Assembly: GCF_017104715.1 (NCBI RefSeq)
Contig: NZ_JAAGPI010000024.1
Span: forward strand, 1 to 64,000
Reading direction: 5' to 3'
Origin: Burkholderia sp. Ac-20365
GTDB taxonomy: Bacteria; Pseudomonadota; Gammaproteobacteria; Burkholderiales; Burkholderiaceae
DNA length: 64,000 nt
The notes beneath the pieces were generated by a model. It was not told the origin of the DNA. It worked only from the letters and a program-made list of their open reading frames with translations, and did not search any database. Shown here one piece after another: positions 16,922 to 25,815 of the stretch. The position numbers and the translations under genes were made by a program. Numbering within the stretch: position 1 is the stretch's first letter; each line of letters opens with the position of its first letter.

Positions 16922-19354
16922 TTAGCTGGCGCCTTCCTCGTACACGCGCCACATGCCTTCCAGCGCGTCCTCGAAGTTGCGCGCGAAACGGCGCGCGTCG
17001 CACATCGGCGATGCAAGCACGTGTTCCCGCAAGCGCGCGCGCAGCGTCGCGAGAGAATCAGGATTGGCCGCCAGCTCGCTCGCCTTCGCGATATAGCCCG
17101 CCGCGTCGCTGCTGATCCATTCGCCGAAGCCCGCCGAATGCAACACGCTTTCGCAGATATGGCCGAGAAAGCGGTCGCCCTTCATCGCCACCACGGGCAC
17201 GCCCATCCACAGTGCTTCCGCTGTCGTCGTGCCGCCCGGATAGGGGAAAGGGCTGAGCACGACATCGACGCGATGATACGACCTGAAGTATTCATTGCGC
17301 TTCGCCCCGCCTTCGAGCACGAGTCGGGAAGCATCGATGTCACGCGCTGCGAAGCGCCGGAGTGTGGCGTCGACGGCATGTTTGCGGTCGAGTTCGTGCG
17401 CCTTCACAAGCAGGCGCGATCCGGGCACCTCGTGCATCACGCGCGCCCACAGATCGATCACGTCGTCCGTCATCTTCGCGAGCTTGCCGAGATAGCCGAA
17501 CGTGACGAAGCCATTCGTGAGCATCGGCAACGGTCCGACGGACACATCGGCGTCAGGCGGCGTCATGCAAAGATAGCCGTCGGGCAGACGCCACGGCTTT
17601 TCGATGAAGTGATGGGCTTCTTCCGGCGGCAGCACGTAACGATCGCCGAGCACGTAATCGATCTGTCCGATCCCCGTCGATGCAAAGAAGCCGAGCCACG
17701 TCACCTGAATGGGCGCGGGTTTCTTCGCGAACACGGGCAAGCGGTTGAATGCCGTATGACCGGCCATGTCGAGCAGAATGTCGATGCCGTCATCGAAGAT
17801 CTTCTGAGCCGCGGCGTCGCGCGACAGCTTCCACAACGGTGTCCAGACATCGAAAAGCGGCTTCAGACGTTGTGTCGTTTCGTCTTCGATATCGTTGGTC
17901 GGATACGCGATCAGTTCGACCCGCGACGGATCGATGTAGCGCAACACGCTTTCCGTAAAGATACCAACGGGATGCGTGCGCAGATCGCCCGATACGAAGC
18001 CGACACGCAGCGGCCGCGTGCCGCGCGGCGTGCGCGCATGCGTGAACTGCGTGACGTGTGCGGCGATACGCTCGCCGAAATACACGGCGTCGGCGAGATA
18101 GTCGACGACCGGCCGCTGTGACATGCTCGCCTCGCAAAACAGCAGCGCCGTATGCGCGACATCGGCATCGGGCGAGCGCTCGATCGCGCTTCTGTAACTG
18201 TTCGCGGCGGCTTCGAGTTCGCCGAGCGAGCGCAACACGTCGCCGAGATTGATGTGCATCCGCGACGAGCCGGCCTTCAACTCGAGCGCCTTGTGCGCGT
18301 AGCGCAGCGCATCGGCCGGGCGATCCGTCTTCAGATAGGCGACGGCGAGATTGTGGTGCACTTCGGCATCGTCGTCCGCGAGCGCGACCGCGCGCAGATA
18401 GCTCTCGATCGCTTCGTCGTAGCGATACAGCCCATACCATGCATTGCCGAGCATCGCGTAGGCTTCGGCCAGCGTCAGGCGCGGCTCGGTCGAACGGCCA
18501 GGCGCGATGGGCGTGCCGGTCAGATAGGAATCGACGATACCCTGCGCGAGTTGCAGCGCCTGCGAGTAATGCGCCCTGGCGGCTTCCAGCTCGCCCATGT
18601 CGCGCAGCGTGTTGGCCAGATTGTTGTGCACGCCGGGCCGCTCGGGATCGAGATCGACTGCCCTGCGAAGACTGGCCGCGGCATCGGCGAGATCGCCGCG
18701 CGCGAGCAGCAGCGTACCGAGGCTGTTGTGCATCAACGCGCGGTTCGGGTCGAGGGCAATTGCGCGGCGATAGCTGTCGATCGCCTCGTCGTATTTGCCT
18801 TGCTCCATCAGCGCGTTGCCGAGGTTGTTAAGCGCGTCCGCGTAGTCCTGCCGGAACGAAATCGCCTTTCGGTACGCGAGCACTGCGCTGTCGATCTCGT
18901 TAAGATCCTTCAGTGCGTTGCCCAGATTGTTGTAGGCCTCGGCGTAACCAGGCCGCAGTTCGATCGCCTGCGCGCAACTGTGCATCGCCTTATCCGGCTG
19001 ACGGTCCTCGCGCAATGCATTGCCCAGATTGTTGTGCGCTTCCGCGTAGCCGGGATTGAGCGCAACCGCTTCGCGGTAGCCGTCGATCGCCTGTTTCAGC
19101 TGACCGTGCTCGCGCAGCGCGTTACCCAGATTGTTGTAGTAGATCGCGTTCGGCAGAATCGCGATCGATTCGCGCATCAGCGTGATGCCGGCGTCGTGCT
19201 GCTGGATCTGGCAGGCGAGCAAGCCGAGGAAATGCAGCGCATCCGGATGACGCGGATTGCCCTGCAGGATCTGATCGTAGATCGACTTGGCTTCGGCGAG
19301 CCGGCCGGCCTGGTGATGCGCGAGCGCGGTGTTGAGAAGGTTTGAATGATCCAC
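16922..19354 (-). CDS. TPR/O-GlcNAc-transferase-like (SPINDLY-type) glycosyltransferase, paralogue 1
   Basis: 810 residues from the GTG at 19354, supported by AAGGAT a few bases upstream. About eleven TPR units (for example YAEAYNNLGNALKDL) fill residues 1-420. The C-terminal half is the OGT catalytic module (GT41): LRVGFVSGDLRTHPVG, the conserved His in DMAGHTAFNRLP, PIQVTWLGFFASTG, and the nucleotide-sugar-binding FPYPGGTTTAEALWMGVP. Such proteins O-glycosylate Ser/Thr of protein clients in the cytoplasm, with the TPRs choosing the client. It differs from its three paralogues by Lys in FAKKPAP, where they have Trp. It is last in the operon, 43 bases after the next gene. Confidence 0.9.
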   Translation of the reverse strand: MDHSNLLNTALAHHQAGRLAEAKSIYDQILQGNPRHPDALHFLGLLACQIQQHDAGITLMRESIAILPNAIYYNNLGNALREHGQLKQAIDGYREAVALNPGYAEAHNNLGNALREDRQPDKAMHSCAQAIELRPGYAEAYNNLGNALKDLNEIDSAVLAYRKAISFRQDYADALNNLGNALMEQGKYDEAIDSYRRAIALDPNRALMHNSLGTLLLARGDLADAAASLRRAVDLDPERPGVHNNLANTLRDMGELEAARAHYSQALQLAQGIVDSYLTGTPIAPGRSTEPRLTLAEAYAMLGNAWYGLYRYDEAIESYLRAVALADDDAEVHHNLAVAYLKTDRPADALRYAHKALELKAGSSRMHINLGDVLRSLGELEAAANSYRSAIERSPDADVAHTALLFCEASMSQRPVVDYLADAVYFGERIAAHVTQFTHARTPRGTRPLRVGFVSGDLRTHPVGIFTESVLRYIDPSRVELIAYPTNDIEDETTQRLKPLFDVWTPLWKLSRDAAAQKIFDDGIDILLDMAGHTAFNRLPVFAKKPAPIQVTWLGFFASTGIGQIDYVLGDRYVLPPEEAHHFIEKPWRLPDGYLCMTPPDADVSVGPLPMLTNGFVTFGYLGKLAKMTDDVIDLWARVMHEVPGSRLLVKAHELDRKHAVDATLRRFAARDIDASRLVLEGGAKRNEYFRSYHRVDVVLSPFPYPGGTTTAEALWMGVPVVAMKGDRFLGHICESVLHSAGFGEWISSDAAGYIAKASELAANPDSLATLRARLREHVLASPMCDARRFARNFEDALEGMWRVYEEGAS

Positions 19355-19397
19355 AGTGATCCTTTGATTCTTCAGAGGCGGGCGCGCCCGGCGCGCG

Positions 19398-21776
19398 TCA
19401 TTGCGCGTGCGTCGCGACGTACTGCGCCCACATGCCCTCGAATGCCGCCTTGAGATGCTTCGCAAAGCGCTGCGCGTCGCACAGCGGCGACGCGAGCGTC
19501 TGCGCGCGCAAGCCCGCGCGCAACGCGGCGAGGTGCTCGCGCTGCGTCGCCCACTGGCTCGCCAGCGCGACGTACTCGTGTTCGTCGCGCGCGATCCATT
19601 CGCCTAGTCCGGCTGCATGCAGCACGCTCTCGCAGATATGCGTGACAAAGCGATCGCCCTTGAGCGCGACGACGGGCGTGCCCATCCACAATGCTTCCGC
19701 CGTGGTCGTGCCGCCCGGATACGGAAACGGGCTCAGCATGATGTCGACGCGGTTGTACGCGGCGAGATACTCGCTGCGCGGCGAGCCGCCCTCGAAAACC
19801 AGACGCGACGCGTCGATGCCCTGCGCCGCGAACTTCTCCGCCGTCGAACGGCGCGCATGCTCCGCGCCGAGTTCGTGGGATTTCATCATCAGCCTCGCGC
19901 CCGGTAGCGCATGAAGAATGCGCGACCATTCCACAATCACGTTCGGCGTGATCTTCACGAGCTTGCCGAAATAACCGAACGTCACATGTCCGTTGTGCAT
20001 CATCGGCAGCGGGCCGACGGCGACGTCGTCCGCAGGCGGCGTAAAACAGAGATAGCTGTCGGGCAGCCGCCATGTCTTTTCGACGTAGTGCGATTCTTCG
20101 TCGACAGGCAATACATGCGGATCGCCAAGCACGTAGTCGATTTCTTTCAGGCCCGTCGTACCGAAGTAACCGAGCCAGCTCACCTGCACAGGCGCCGGTT
20201 TCCACGCGAACATGGGCAAACGGTTGTGCACCGTGTGGCCTGACAGATCGACCAGGATGTCGATGCGATCGTCGCGAATCATCTGCACGGCCTGTGCGTC
20301 GGGCACGTTGGCGAGACTGCGCCATGCAGTGAAGCGCGGCTTCAGGCGCGCCGTGATGTCGTCTTCCTTGGCGCGCGTCGAATACGCGAACAGACCGAAG
20401 CTGTCGTCCGCAAAATGCTCCATCACCGATTCGATGAAGATGCCCACGGGATGCAGCTGCAGATCGCCGGACACGAAACCGATGCGCAGCTTGCGTCCAT
20501 CGTCGCGCGGCGCCGGATGCTCGCAGCGGTGCGCGCGGGCAGCCATGCGCGCGCCGAAGTCGCGCGCGGCGGCCAGTGTGACGGACAGCGGCGTCGGCGC
20601 GTGAGTGGCGAGATCGAATAGCAGGCGGTTGTGCGCCAGCTCCATTTCACCGTCGAGTTCGATGCCGCGCCGGTAACTCGCGATCGCGCCTTCCGCGTCG
20701 CCGAGCACGCTCAACACGTCACCGAGATTCACATGCGGCACGGCCGAATGCGGATCGAGCGCGGCCGCCTTTTCCGCGCTCGCGAGTGCTTCATCGGCGC
20801 GGCGCTGTTTGAGCAGTGCAACGGCCAGCCGGTGATGCGCATGCGCATCCCGCGGTGCGAGTTCGGTCGCGCTCCGATAACAGAGGATTGCAGCGTCGAG
20901 CTTGTCGCCCTGTTCGTATGCCTCGCCAAGATCGACATAGCCCTGCGCCTCGTTCGGCGCGAGTTGCACCGCGCTCGTCAACGCCTGCGCCGCTTCGTCC
21001 CAGCGCCGGCGCGCGCACAGCCATTGCGCAAGCTTGCGATGACGCGCGGCATCCGCCGCATCGAGTTGCGCGGCGCGGCGCAGCACGTCGATTGCCGCGT
21101 CCGTGGCGCCGCTCGCGTGCAGCAGTGCCGCAAGACTGTCGTAACTGTCGACACGGTTCGGATCGAGTGCGATTGCGCGGCGGAACGCGGCGATCGATTC
21201 GTCCGCATTGCCTCTCCCCGCCTGTGCGCGCGCGAGGTTGCTGAACGCGTCCGCGTAGTCGGGCCGGAACGACACCGCTTTGCCATACGCGAGCACCGCA
21301 TTGTCGAGATCGCCGAGATCCTTCAGTGCGTTGCCGAGATTGTTGAACGCCTCGGCGTAGTCGGGGCGCAACTCGATCGCCTTCGCGCAACTGAGCATGG
21401 ACGCGTGTGCGTCGCCAGCTTCGCGCAGTGCATTGCCGAGATTGTTGTGCGCCTCCGCATAGTCGGGGCGCAGCATCACCGCGTGGCGGTAGCCTTCGAT
21501 GGCATCGCCGAATTGCCGTCGCCCGAGCAGCACGTTACCCAGATTGTTGTAATAGACGGCGTTCGGATTGGCCGCTATCGACGCGCGCATCAACGCAATG
21601 CCCGCGTCCGCGCGATTCGTCTGGCACGCGAGCAGTCCTGAAAAGTGCAGCGCATCGGACTGCGTCGGCTCGGCTTGCAGAATGGCATCGTAGAGCGTCT
21701 GCGCGTCGGCGAGCCGCCCCGCCTGATGATGCGAGAGCGCGGCGTTCAGAAGGCCCGGAATGTCGTGCATGTTCAA
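19398..21776 (-). CDS. TPR/O-GlcNAc-transferase-like glycosyltransferase, paralogue 2
   Basis: 792 residues (MNMHDIPGLLNAALSHHQAG). Eleven or twelve TPR-like repeats come first; those after about residue 170 are more degenerate than in paralogue 1. The GT41 module follows: LRIGFVSGDLQLHPVGIF, DLSGHTVHNRLP, PVQVSWLGYFGTTG, LPDSYLCFTPP, and FPYPGGTTTAEALWMGTP. The N-terminal 150 residues are close to those of paralogue 1, suggesting tandem duplication. It starts 15 bases after the methyltransferase stop. The likely client is flagellin, inferred from position only. Confidence 0.9.
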   Translation of the reverse strand: MNMHDIPGLLNAALSHHQAGRLADAQTLYDAILQAEPTQSDALHFSGLLACQTNRADAGIALMRASIAANPNAVYYNNLGNVLLGRRQFGDAIEGYRHAVMLRPDYAEAHNNLGNALREAGDAHASMLSCAKAIELRPDYAEAFNNLGNALKDLGDLDNAVLAYGKAVSFRPDYADAFSNLARAQAGRGNADESIAAFRRAIALDPNRVDSYDSLAALLHASGATDAAIDVLRRAAQLDAADAARHRKLAQWLCARRRWDEAAQALTSAVQLAPNEAQGYVDLGEAYEQGDKLDAAILCYRSATELAPRDAHAHHRLAVALLKQRRADEALASAEKAAALDPHSAVPHVNLGDVLSVLGDAEGAIASYRRGIELDGEMELAHNRLLFDLATHAPTPLSVTLAAARDFGARMAARAHRCEHPAPRDDGRKLRIGFVSGDLQLHPVGIFIESVMEHFADDSFGLFAYSTRAKEDDITARLKPRFTAWRSLANVPDAQAVQMIRDDRIDILVDLSGHTVHNRLPMFAWKPAPVQVSWLGYFGTTGLKEIDYVLGDPHVLPVDEESHYVEKTWRLPDSYLCFTPPADDVAVGPLPMMHNGHVTFGYFGKLVKITPNVIVEWSRILHALPGARLMMKSHELGAEHARRSTAEKFAAQGIDASRLVFEGGSPRSEYLAAYNRVDIMLSPFPYPGGTTTAEALWMGTPVVALKGDRFVTHICESVLHAAGLGEWIARDEHEYVALASQWATQREHLAALRAGLRAQTLASPLCDAQRFAKHLKAAFEGMWAQYVATHAQ

Positions 21777-21791
21777 ACGTCCCGGGCTCGC

Positions 21792-22997
21792 TCAGTACGG
21801 ATGCGCGTGCGCAAAGAAATCGACGAGGCCGCCCTCGTGCTCGATCATCACGCGCTTCGTTGCAATGCCTTCACGCGTCATTTCAGCGATGATGTCGCGC
21901 GCGCGCCATTGCGTCGGGATCACGATCACGTCGACATCCGTCTGCTTGAGCACGTCGCGGAATTCGATACGCTGGCCCGTGCCGGGCACGAAGGTGCCGA
22001 CCTTGCCAGGGTCCGAATCGACCACGAGCGGAAAGCGCTTTGCGTCCGCGCCGAAATGGTGGATGAACGCCGCCGCCTTGCCCGTGCCGCCCCAGATCGC
22101 CACACGCTGGCCGGTCTCGCTGAGTTGCGACAATTGCTGCGCAATCGTCGCGCGGCTCGTGACGGTGCGCGCGGCAAAACGCGTCGCCGCTTCCGCGCGC
22201 GAGCGAGCGTGTGCAGGCACCGCGAGCTTGACGAGCGCATAGACGACTTCGCCGTCGTAGCCGTGATCGAGCGTCACGATTTCACCGGCACGCGACATCA
22301 GCGCACGGAACGATTCCGTCGTGAAGTGCGACACGTGTTCGTAGAAGAAGTCGGCGAGACGCTGCGTCTCGAACACGCGGTCGATACACGGCACTTCGGC
22401 GAACAGCCACGCATCCTTGCCCGCCGACGCCGCGCCCCAGGCGAGCGCCTCGACAAGCCGCGCCGGTTCCGTCAGATGCTCGAGCACATGACGGATCACA
22501 ACCGCGTCGGGCTGAAACGCCTTCATGTCAGCGAGCGGCTCGAACAGACGCGGATGAAACTCCACGCCAAGTCCTGTTTCAGGCGTTGCATTCGGATCGA
22601 AGCCGACAAAGCGGCCTTTCGGCTTCGCCTGCGCGAGACCGCGCACGAAGTGCCCTTCGCCGCAGCCAATCTCGACGACGTTCGGCGCTTCAGGCAGCTG
22701 CGACAGCACGAGATCGCGCGTGTTCGCGAGATGGCCTTTCCAGATGCTGCCGCTGTTGAACATCCGGTTCGGATTGCTCTGGTACGGAATCGCGTCGTAT
22801 TTGAAGCGGTGATTCCATACGTGCGTGCACGACGGACACTGCACGAAATCCTGCGCATGACGCGGCAACGCTTGCGCAGCATGCGCCGAATCCGGCCAGG
22901 CAAGCGTGGCCAGCGTCTGCTCACCCGCCGGGAAAAAGCGCGCAGCAACCGTGTTCGAGCAAACTGGGCAAATCGCTTCGATCAGATCGCAACTCAT
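21792..22997 (-). CDS. Three-domain sugar C-methyltransferase-like protein
   Basis: 401 residues. The N-terminal zinc-binding part has CPVC (10-13) and CPSC in FVQCPSCTHVWNHRF. The class I SAM domain has motif I VVEIGCGEGHFVRG and the post-motif VIRHVLEHL. A C-terminal Rossmann-like domain has VAIWGGTGKAAAFIHHF, typical of the C-methyltransferase C-terminal family. The same three-part layout occurs in enzymes that C-methylate NDP-4-keto-deoxysugars (TylC3-like). Its start overlaps the stop of the UDP-glucuronate decarboxylase gene by 4 bases, so a 4-keto intermediate of that enzyme is a plausible substrate. Reaction not proven. Confidence 0.85.
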   Translation of the reverse strand: MSCDLIEAICPVCSNTVAARFFPAGEQTLATLAWPDSAHAAQALPRHAQDFVQCPSCTHVWNHRFKYDAIPYQSNPNRMFNSGSIWKGHLANTRDLVLSQLPEAPNVVEIGCGEGHFVRGLAQAKPKGRFVGFDPNATPETGLGVEFHPRLFEPLADMKAFQPDAVVIRHVLEHLTEPARLVEALAWGAASAGKDAWLFAEVPCIDRVFETQRLADFFYEHVSHFTTESFRALMSRAGEIVTLDHGYDGEVVYALVKLAVPAHARSRAEAATRFAARTVTSRATIAQQLSQLSETGQRVAIWGGTGKAAAFIHHFGADAKRFPLVVDSDPGKVGTFVPGTGQRIEFRDVLKQTDVDVIVIPTQWRARDIIAEMTREGIATKRVMIEHEGGLVDFFAHAHPY

Positions 22998-23935
22998 TGC
23001 TTCACTACCTTTTTGAAGTACGCGATGGTCTCCTTGAGACCGTCTTCGAGCATCACGCCCGGCTCCCAGTCGAGATGCTGGCGAGCCTTCGCGATGTCGG
23101 GGCGCCTTTGCACGGGATCATCCGATGGCAGCGGCCGGTATTCGATGCGCGAGCGCGAGCACGTGAGGCGCAGCACCGTTTCCGCCAGTTCGCGGATCGT
23201 GATTTCGCTCGGATTGCCGATGTTGAACGGCCCCGGTTCGCCTTCGTGTTCCATCAGCCGCATCAGCCCTTCGACGAGATCGTCGACATAGCAGAACGAG
23301 CGCGTCTGGCTGCCGTCGCCGTATAGCGTGATCGGCTCGCCTTGCAGCGCCTGCATGATGAAGTTCGACACCACGCGGCCATCGTCGGGACGCATGCGCG
23401 GGCCGTACGTATTGAAGATGCGCGCGATACGGATATCGACGCCGTGCTGCCGGTGATAGTCGAAGAACAGCGTCTCTGCGCAGCGCTTGCCTTCGTCGTA
23501 GCACGCGCGCGGCCCGTTCGGGTTCACATTGCCCCAGTACGTTTCCGGCTGCGGATGCTGCTGCGCGTCGCCATAGACTTCGCTGGTCGATGCCTGCAGG
23601 ATGCGCGCGCCGCAACGCTTCGCGAGGCCGAGCATGTTGATCGCGCCGAGCACCGCCGTCTTCACCGTCGAGACGGGATCGCTCTGGTAATGGACGGGGC
23701 TGGCAGGACACGCCATGTTGAACACGCGGTCCGCTTCGACGTAGAGCGGCAGCCACACGTCGTGACGAATCACTTCGAAATTCACCTTGCCGATCAGGTG
23801 GTGAATGGTCTGCTTGCTGCCCGTGTGAAAGTTGTCGACGCACATCACGTCGTGACCGGCCGCCACCAGCCGGTCACACAGATGCGAGCCGAGAAAACCC
23901 GCGCCGCCCGTAATCAGGACCGACTGGGCACTCAC
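22994..23935 (-). CDS. UDP-glucuronate decarboxylase (UDP-xylose synthase type)
   Basis: 313 residues from the GTG at 23935, which overlaps the preceding stop as GTGA; upstream in-frame sequence is unrelated. Extended SDR fold: NAD-binding VLITGGAGFLGSHL, catalytic T117 and E119 in STSEVYGD, Y146 and K150 in GPRACYDEGKR. The NPNGPRACYDEGKR signature distinguishes UXS from epimerases and GlcNAc dehydratases. It converts UDP-glucuronate to UDP-xylose through a UDP-4-keto-pentose. It lies between an O-glycosyltransferase and the C-methyltransferase, both with 4-base overlaps, so it probably supplies the donor sugar. Confidence 0.92.
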   Translation of the reverse strand: MSAQSVLITGGAGFLGSHLCDRLVAAGHDVMCVDNFHTGSKQTIHHLIGKVNFEVIRHDVWLPLYVEADRVFNMACPASPVHYQSDPVSTVKTAVLGAINMLGLAKRCGARILQASTSEVYGDAQQHPQPETYWGNVNPNGPRACYDEGKRCAETLFFDYHRQHGVDIRIARIFNTYGPRMRPDDGRVVSNFIMQALQGEPITLYGDGSQTRSFCYVDDLVEGLMRLMEHEGEPGPFNIGNPSEITIRELAETVLRLTCSRSRIEYRPLPSDDPVQRRPDIAKARQHLDWEPGVMLEDGLKETIAYFKKVVKQ

Positions 23936-25815
23936 TGCGCCGCCTCCGCGCGCTGCTTGACGCGCTGTTCCCACATGCCGTGCAGCGCCGCTTCCAGATT
24001 GCGCGCAAAACGTCCCGCATCGCACAGCGGCGACGCGAGGAGCTGCGCGCGCAGACTGCCGCGCAACGCGGACAGGTATTCGCGATCGGCAGCGAAGGCC
24101 ATCGCCTTTTCGACGTAGGCAGCATCGTCTTGTGCGATCCAGTTGGCGAGGCCCGCCGTGTGAGCCATCGTTTCCGCGATGTGCGTGACGAAGCGATCGC
24201 CCTGGCGCACCAGCACGGGCACGCCCATCCAGTACGCTTCCGCTGTCGTCGTGCCGCCGCCATACGGGAACGGGCTCAGCATCATGTCGACGCGCCGGTA
24301 GGCCGCGAGGTACTGATTGCGCGCCGAGCGCCCTTCGACAATCAGCCGCGACGCCGCAACGCCGCGTGCCGCAAAACGGCTGACGAACGAATCGCGCACA
24401 TGCGCGTCGTCGAACTGACCGGACTTGAGGAACAGCTGCGAGCCCGGCACGTTCTGCAGCAGCGTCGACCACACGCCGATCACATGGTCCGTGACCTTCG
24501 TCACGTTGCCGAAGTAGCCGAACGTAACGTGATCGTTCGTGAGCATCGGCAGCGTACCCGTATCGACGGAGCCGGCGGGCGGCGTAAAGCACAGATAGCT
24601 GTCAGGCAGACGCCACGGCTTTTCGACGAAGTGCGCCGCTTCCGCTTCGGGCAGCACATGCGCGTCGCCGAGGATGTAGTCGATCGCGCGCACGCCCGTG
24701 CTCGCGAAGTAGCCCGGCCAGCTGACCTGAACAGGCGCCGGCTTCCACGCAAAGAGCGGCAGACGGTTATGCGTGCTGTGGCCCGACGCGTCGATCAGGA
24801 TGTCGATGCCATCGCTGCGAATACGCTGCGCGGCCGCCTCGTCGCTGACGCCGGCAAGGCTCGTCCACGCGGAAAACGCCGGCTTGATGCGCGCCGTGAG
24901 TTCGTCTTCGACGTCACGGGTCGGATAGGCCACCACTTGCACGCGCGACGCATCGAGCTTCGCAAGCACGCTTTCGATGAAGTATCCGACAGGATGCTCC
25001 TTTAGATCGCCCGACACGATGCCGACACGCAGCGGACGGTCCGCGCGCGAACCCGCATCGACGAGCCACGTCGCAAACGGCTTTGCACGCGCTTCAACCG
25101 CCTCGCCGAAGCGCAGCGCTTCTTCGAGATACGCTTGCGGCGTGGTCTGCGATCTGTAGTTCAGTGCGAACAGCAGATTGCTGCGCGGCTCGGCGAAATC
25201 GGGGCGTAGCGCGCTTGCCGTCTGCCACGCTTCGATGGCCCCGTCGAGCTCGTCGAGTTCCATCAGCGTGTTCGCGAGGTTGTTGTACGCGCGCGCATGG
25301 TCCGGCTTCAGGTTGATTGCCTGGCAGAACGACTGCACGGCGCCGTGGTGATCCTTCAGCGCACGCAGCGCGTTGCCGAGATTGTTGTGCGCGTCGATGT
25401 ACTCCGGCTGCAGCGCAATGGCCTGACGGAAACACTCGGCGGCGGCGGCAGGCCGGTTGTTCGCCTGCATCACGTTGCCGAGGTTGTAGAAGTAGAACGC
25501 CTGCGGGTTGCGCGTGATCGCCGCCATGATCAGATCGCTGGCTGTCTGATACTGGCCGAACTCGTGCGCGATCAGGCCGAGCAGATGCATCGCGTCGGCG
25601 TGATTGGGGTCGAGCGCGAGAATCTCGCGATACAGCGTTTCCGCTTCGTCGAAGCGCTCTCCCTCATGATGCGCGACGGCTGCCTGCAGCATCGACGCGA
25701 TACGCTCCTGCGCAGCGGAGTCGGGTGCCGCTTGCGGCTGCGGCGCCGCGCCGAAGTTGGCGGGCACGGGAATGCGCTGCCAGGAGCCGTTGTGGTTCTG
25801 ATTGAAGTCTGTCAT
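23932..25815 (-). CDS. TPR/O-GlcNAc-transferase-like glycosyltransferase, paralogue 3 (short TPR domain)
   Basis: 627 residues from the ATG at 25815 (MTDFNQNHNGSWQRIP), which overlaps the previous stop as ATGA. Only about six TPR units (residues 50-260) precede the GT41 module: LRVGIVSGDLKEHPVGYF, DASGHSTHNRLP, PVQVSWPGYFASTG (Pro where the paralogues have Leu), and FPYGGGTTTAEAYWMGVP (Gly where the others have Pro). The shorter superhelix and altered donor loop suggest a different client surface or sugar. Cytoplasmic; acceptor probably flagellin. Confidence 0.9.
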   Translation of the reverse strand: MTDFNQNHNGSWQRIPVPANFGAAPQPQAAPDSAAQERIASMLQAAVAHHEGERFDEAETLYREILALDPNHADAMHLLGLIAHEFGQYQTASDLIMAAITRNPQAFYFYNLGNVMQANNRPAAAAECFRQAIALQPEYIDAHNNLGNALRALKDHHGAVQSFCQAINLKPDHARAYNNLANTLMELDELDGAIEAWQTASALRPDFAEPRSNLLFALNYRSQTTPQAYLEEALRFGEAVEARAKPFATWLVDAGSRADRPLRVGIVSGDLKEHPVGYFIESVLAKLDASRVQVVAYPTRDVEDELTARIKPAFSAWTSLAGVSDEAAAQRIRSDGIDILIDASGHSTHNRLPLFAWKPAPVQVSWPGYFASTGVRAIDYILGDAHVLPEAEAAHFVEKPWRLPDSYLCFTPPAGSVDTGTLPMLTNDHVTFGYFGNVTKVTDHVIGVWSTLLQNVPGSQLFLKSGQFDDAHVRDSFVSRFAARGVAASRLIVEGRSARNQYLAAYRRVDMMLSPFPYGGGTTTAEAYWMGVPVLVRQGDRFVTHIAETMAHTAGLANWIAQDDAAYVEKAMAFAADREYLSALRGSLRAQLLASPLCDAGRFARNLEAALHGMWEQRVKQRAEAAQ

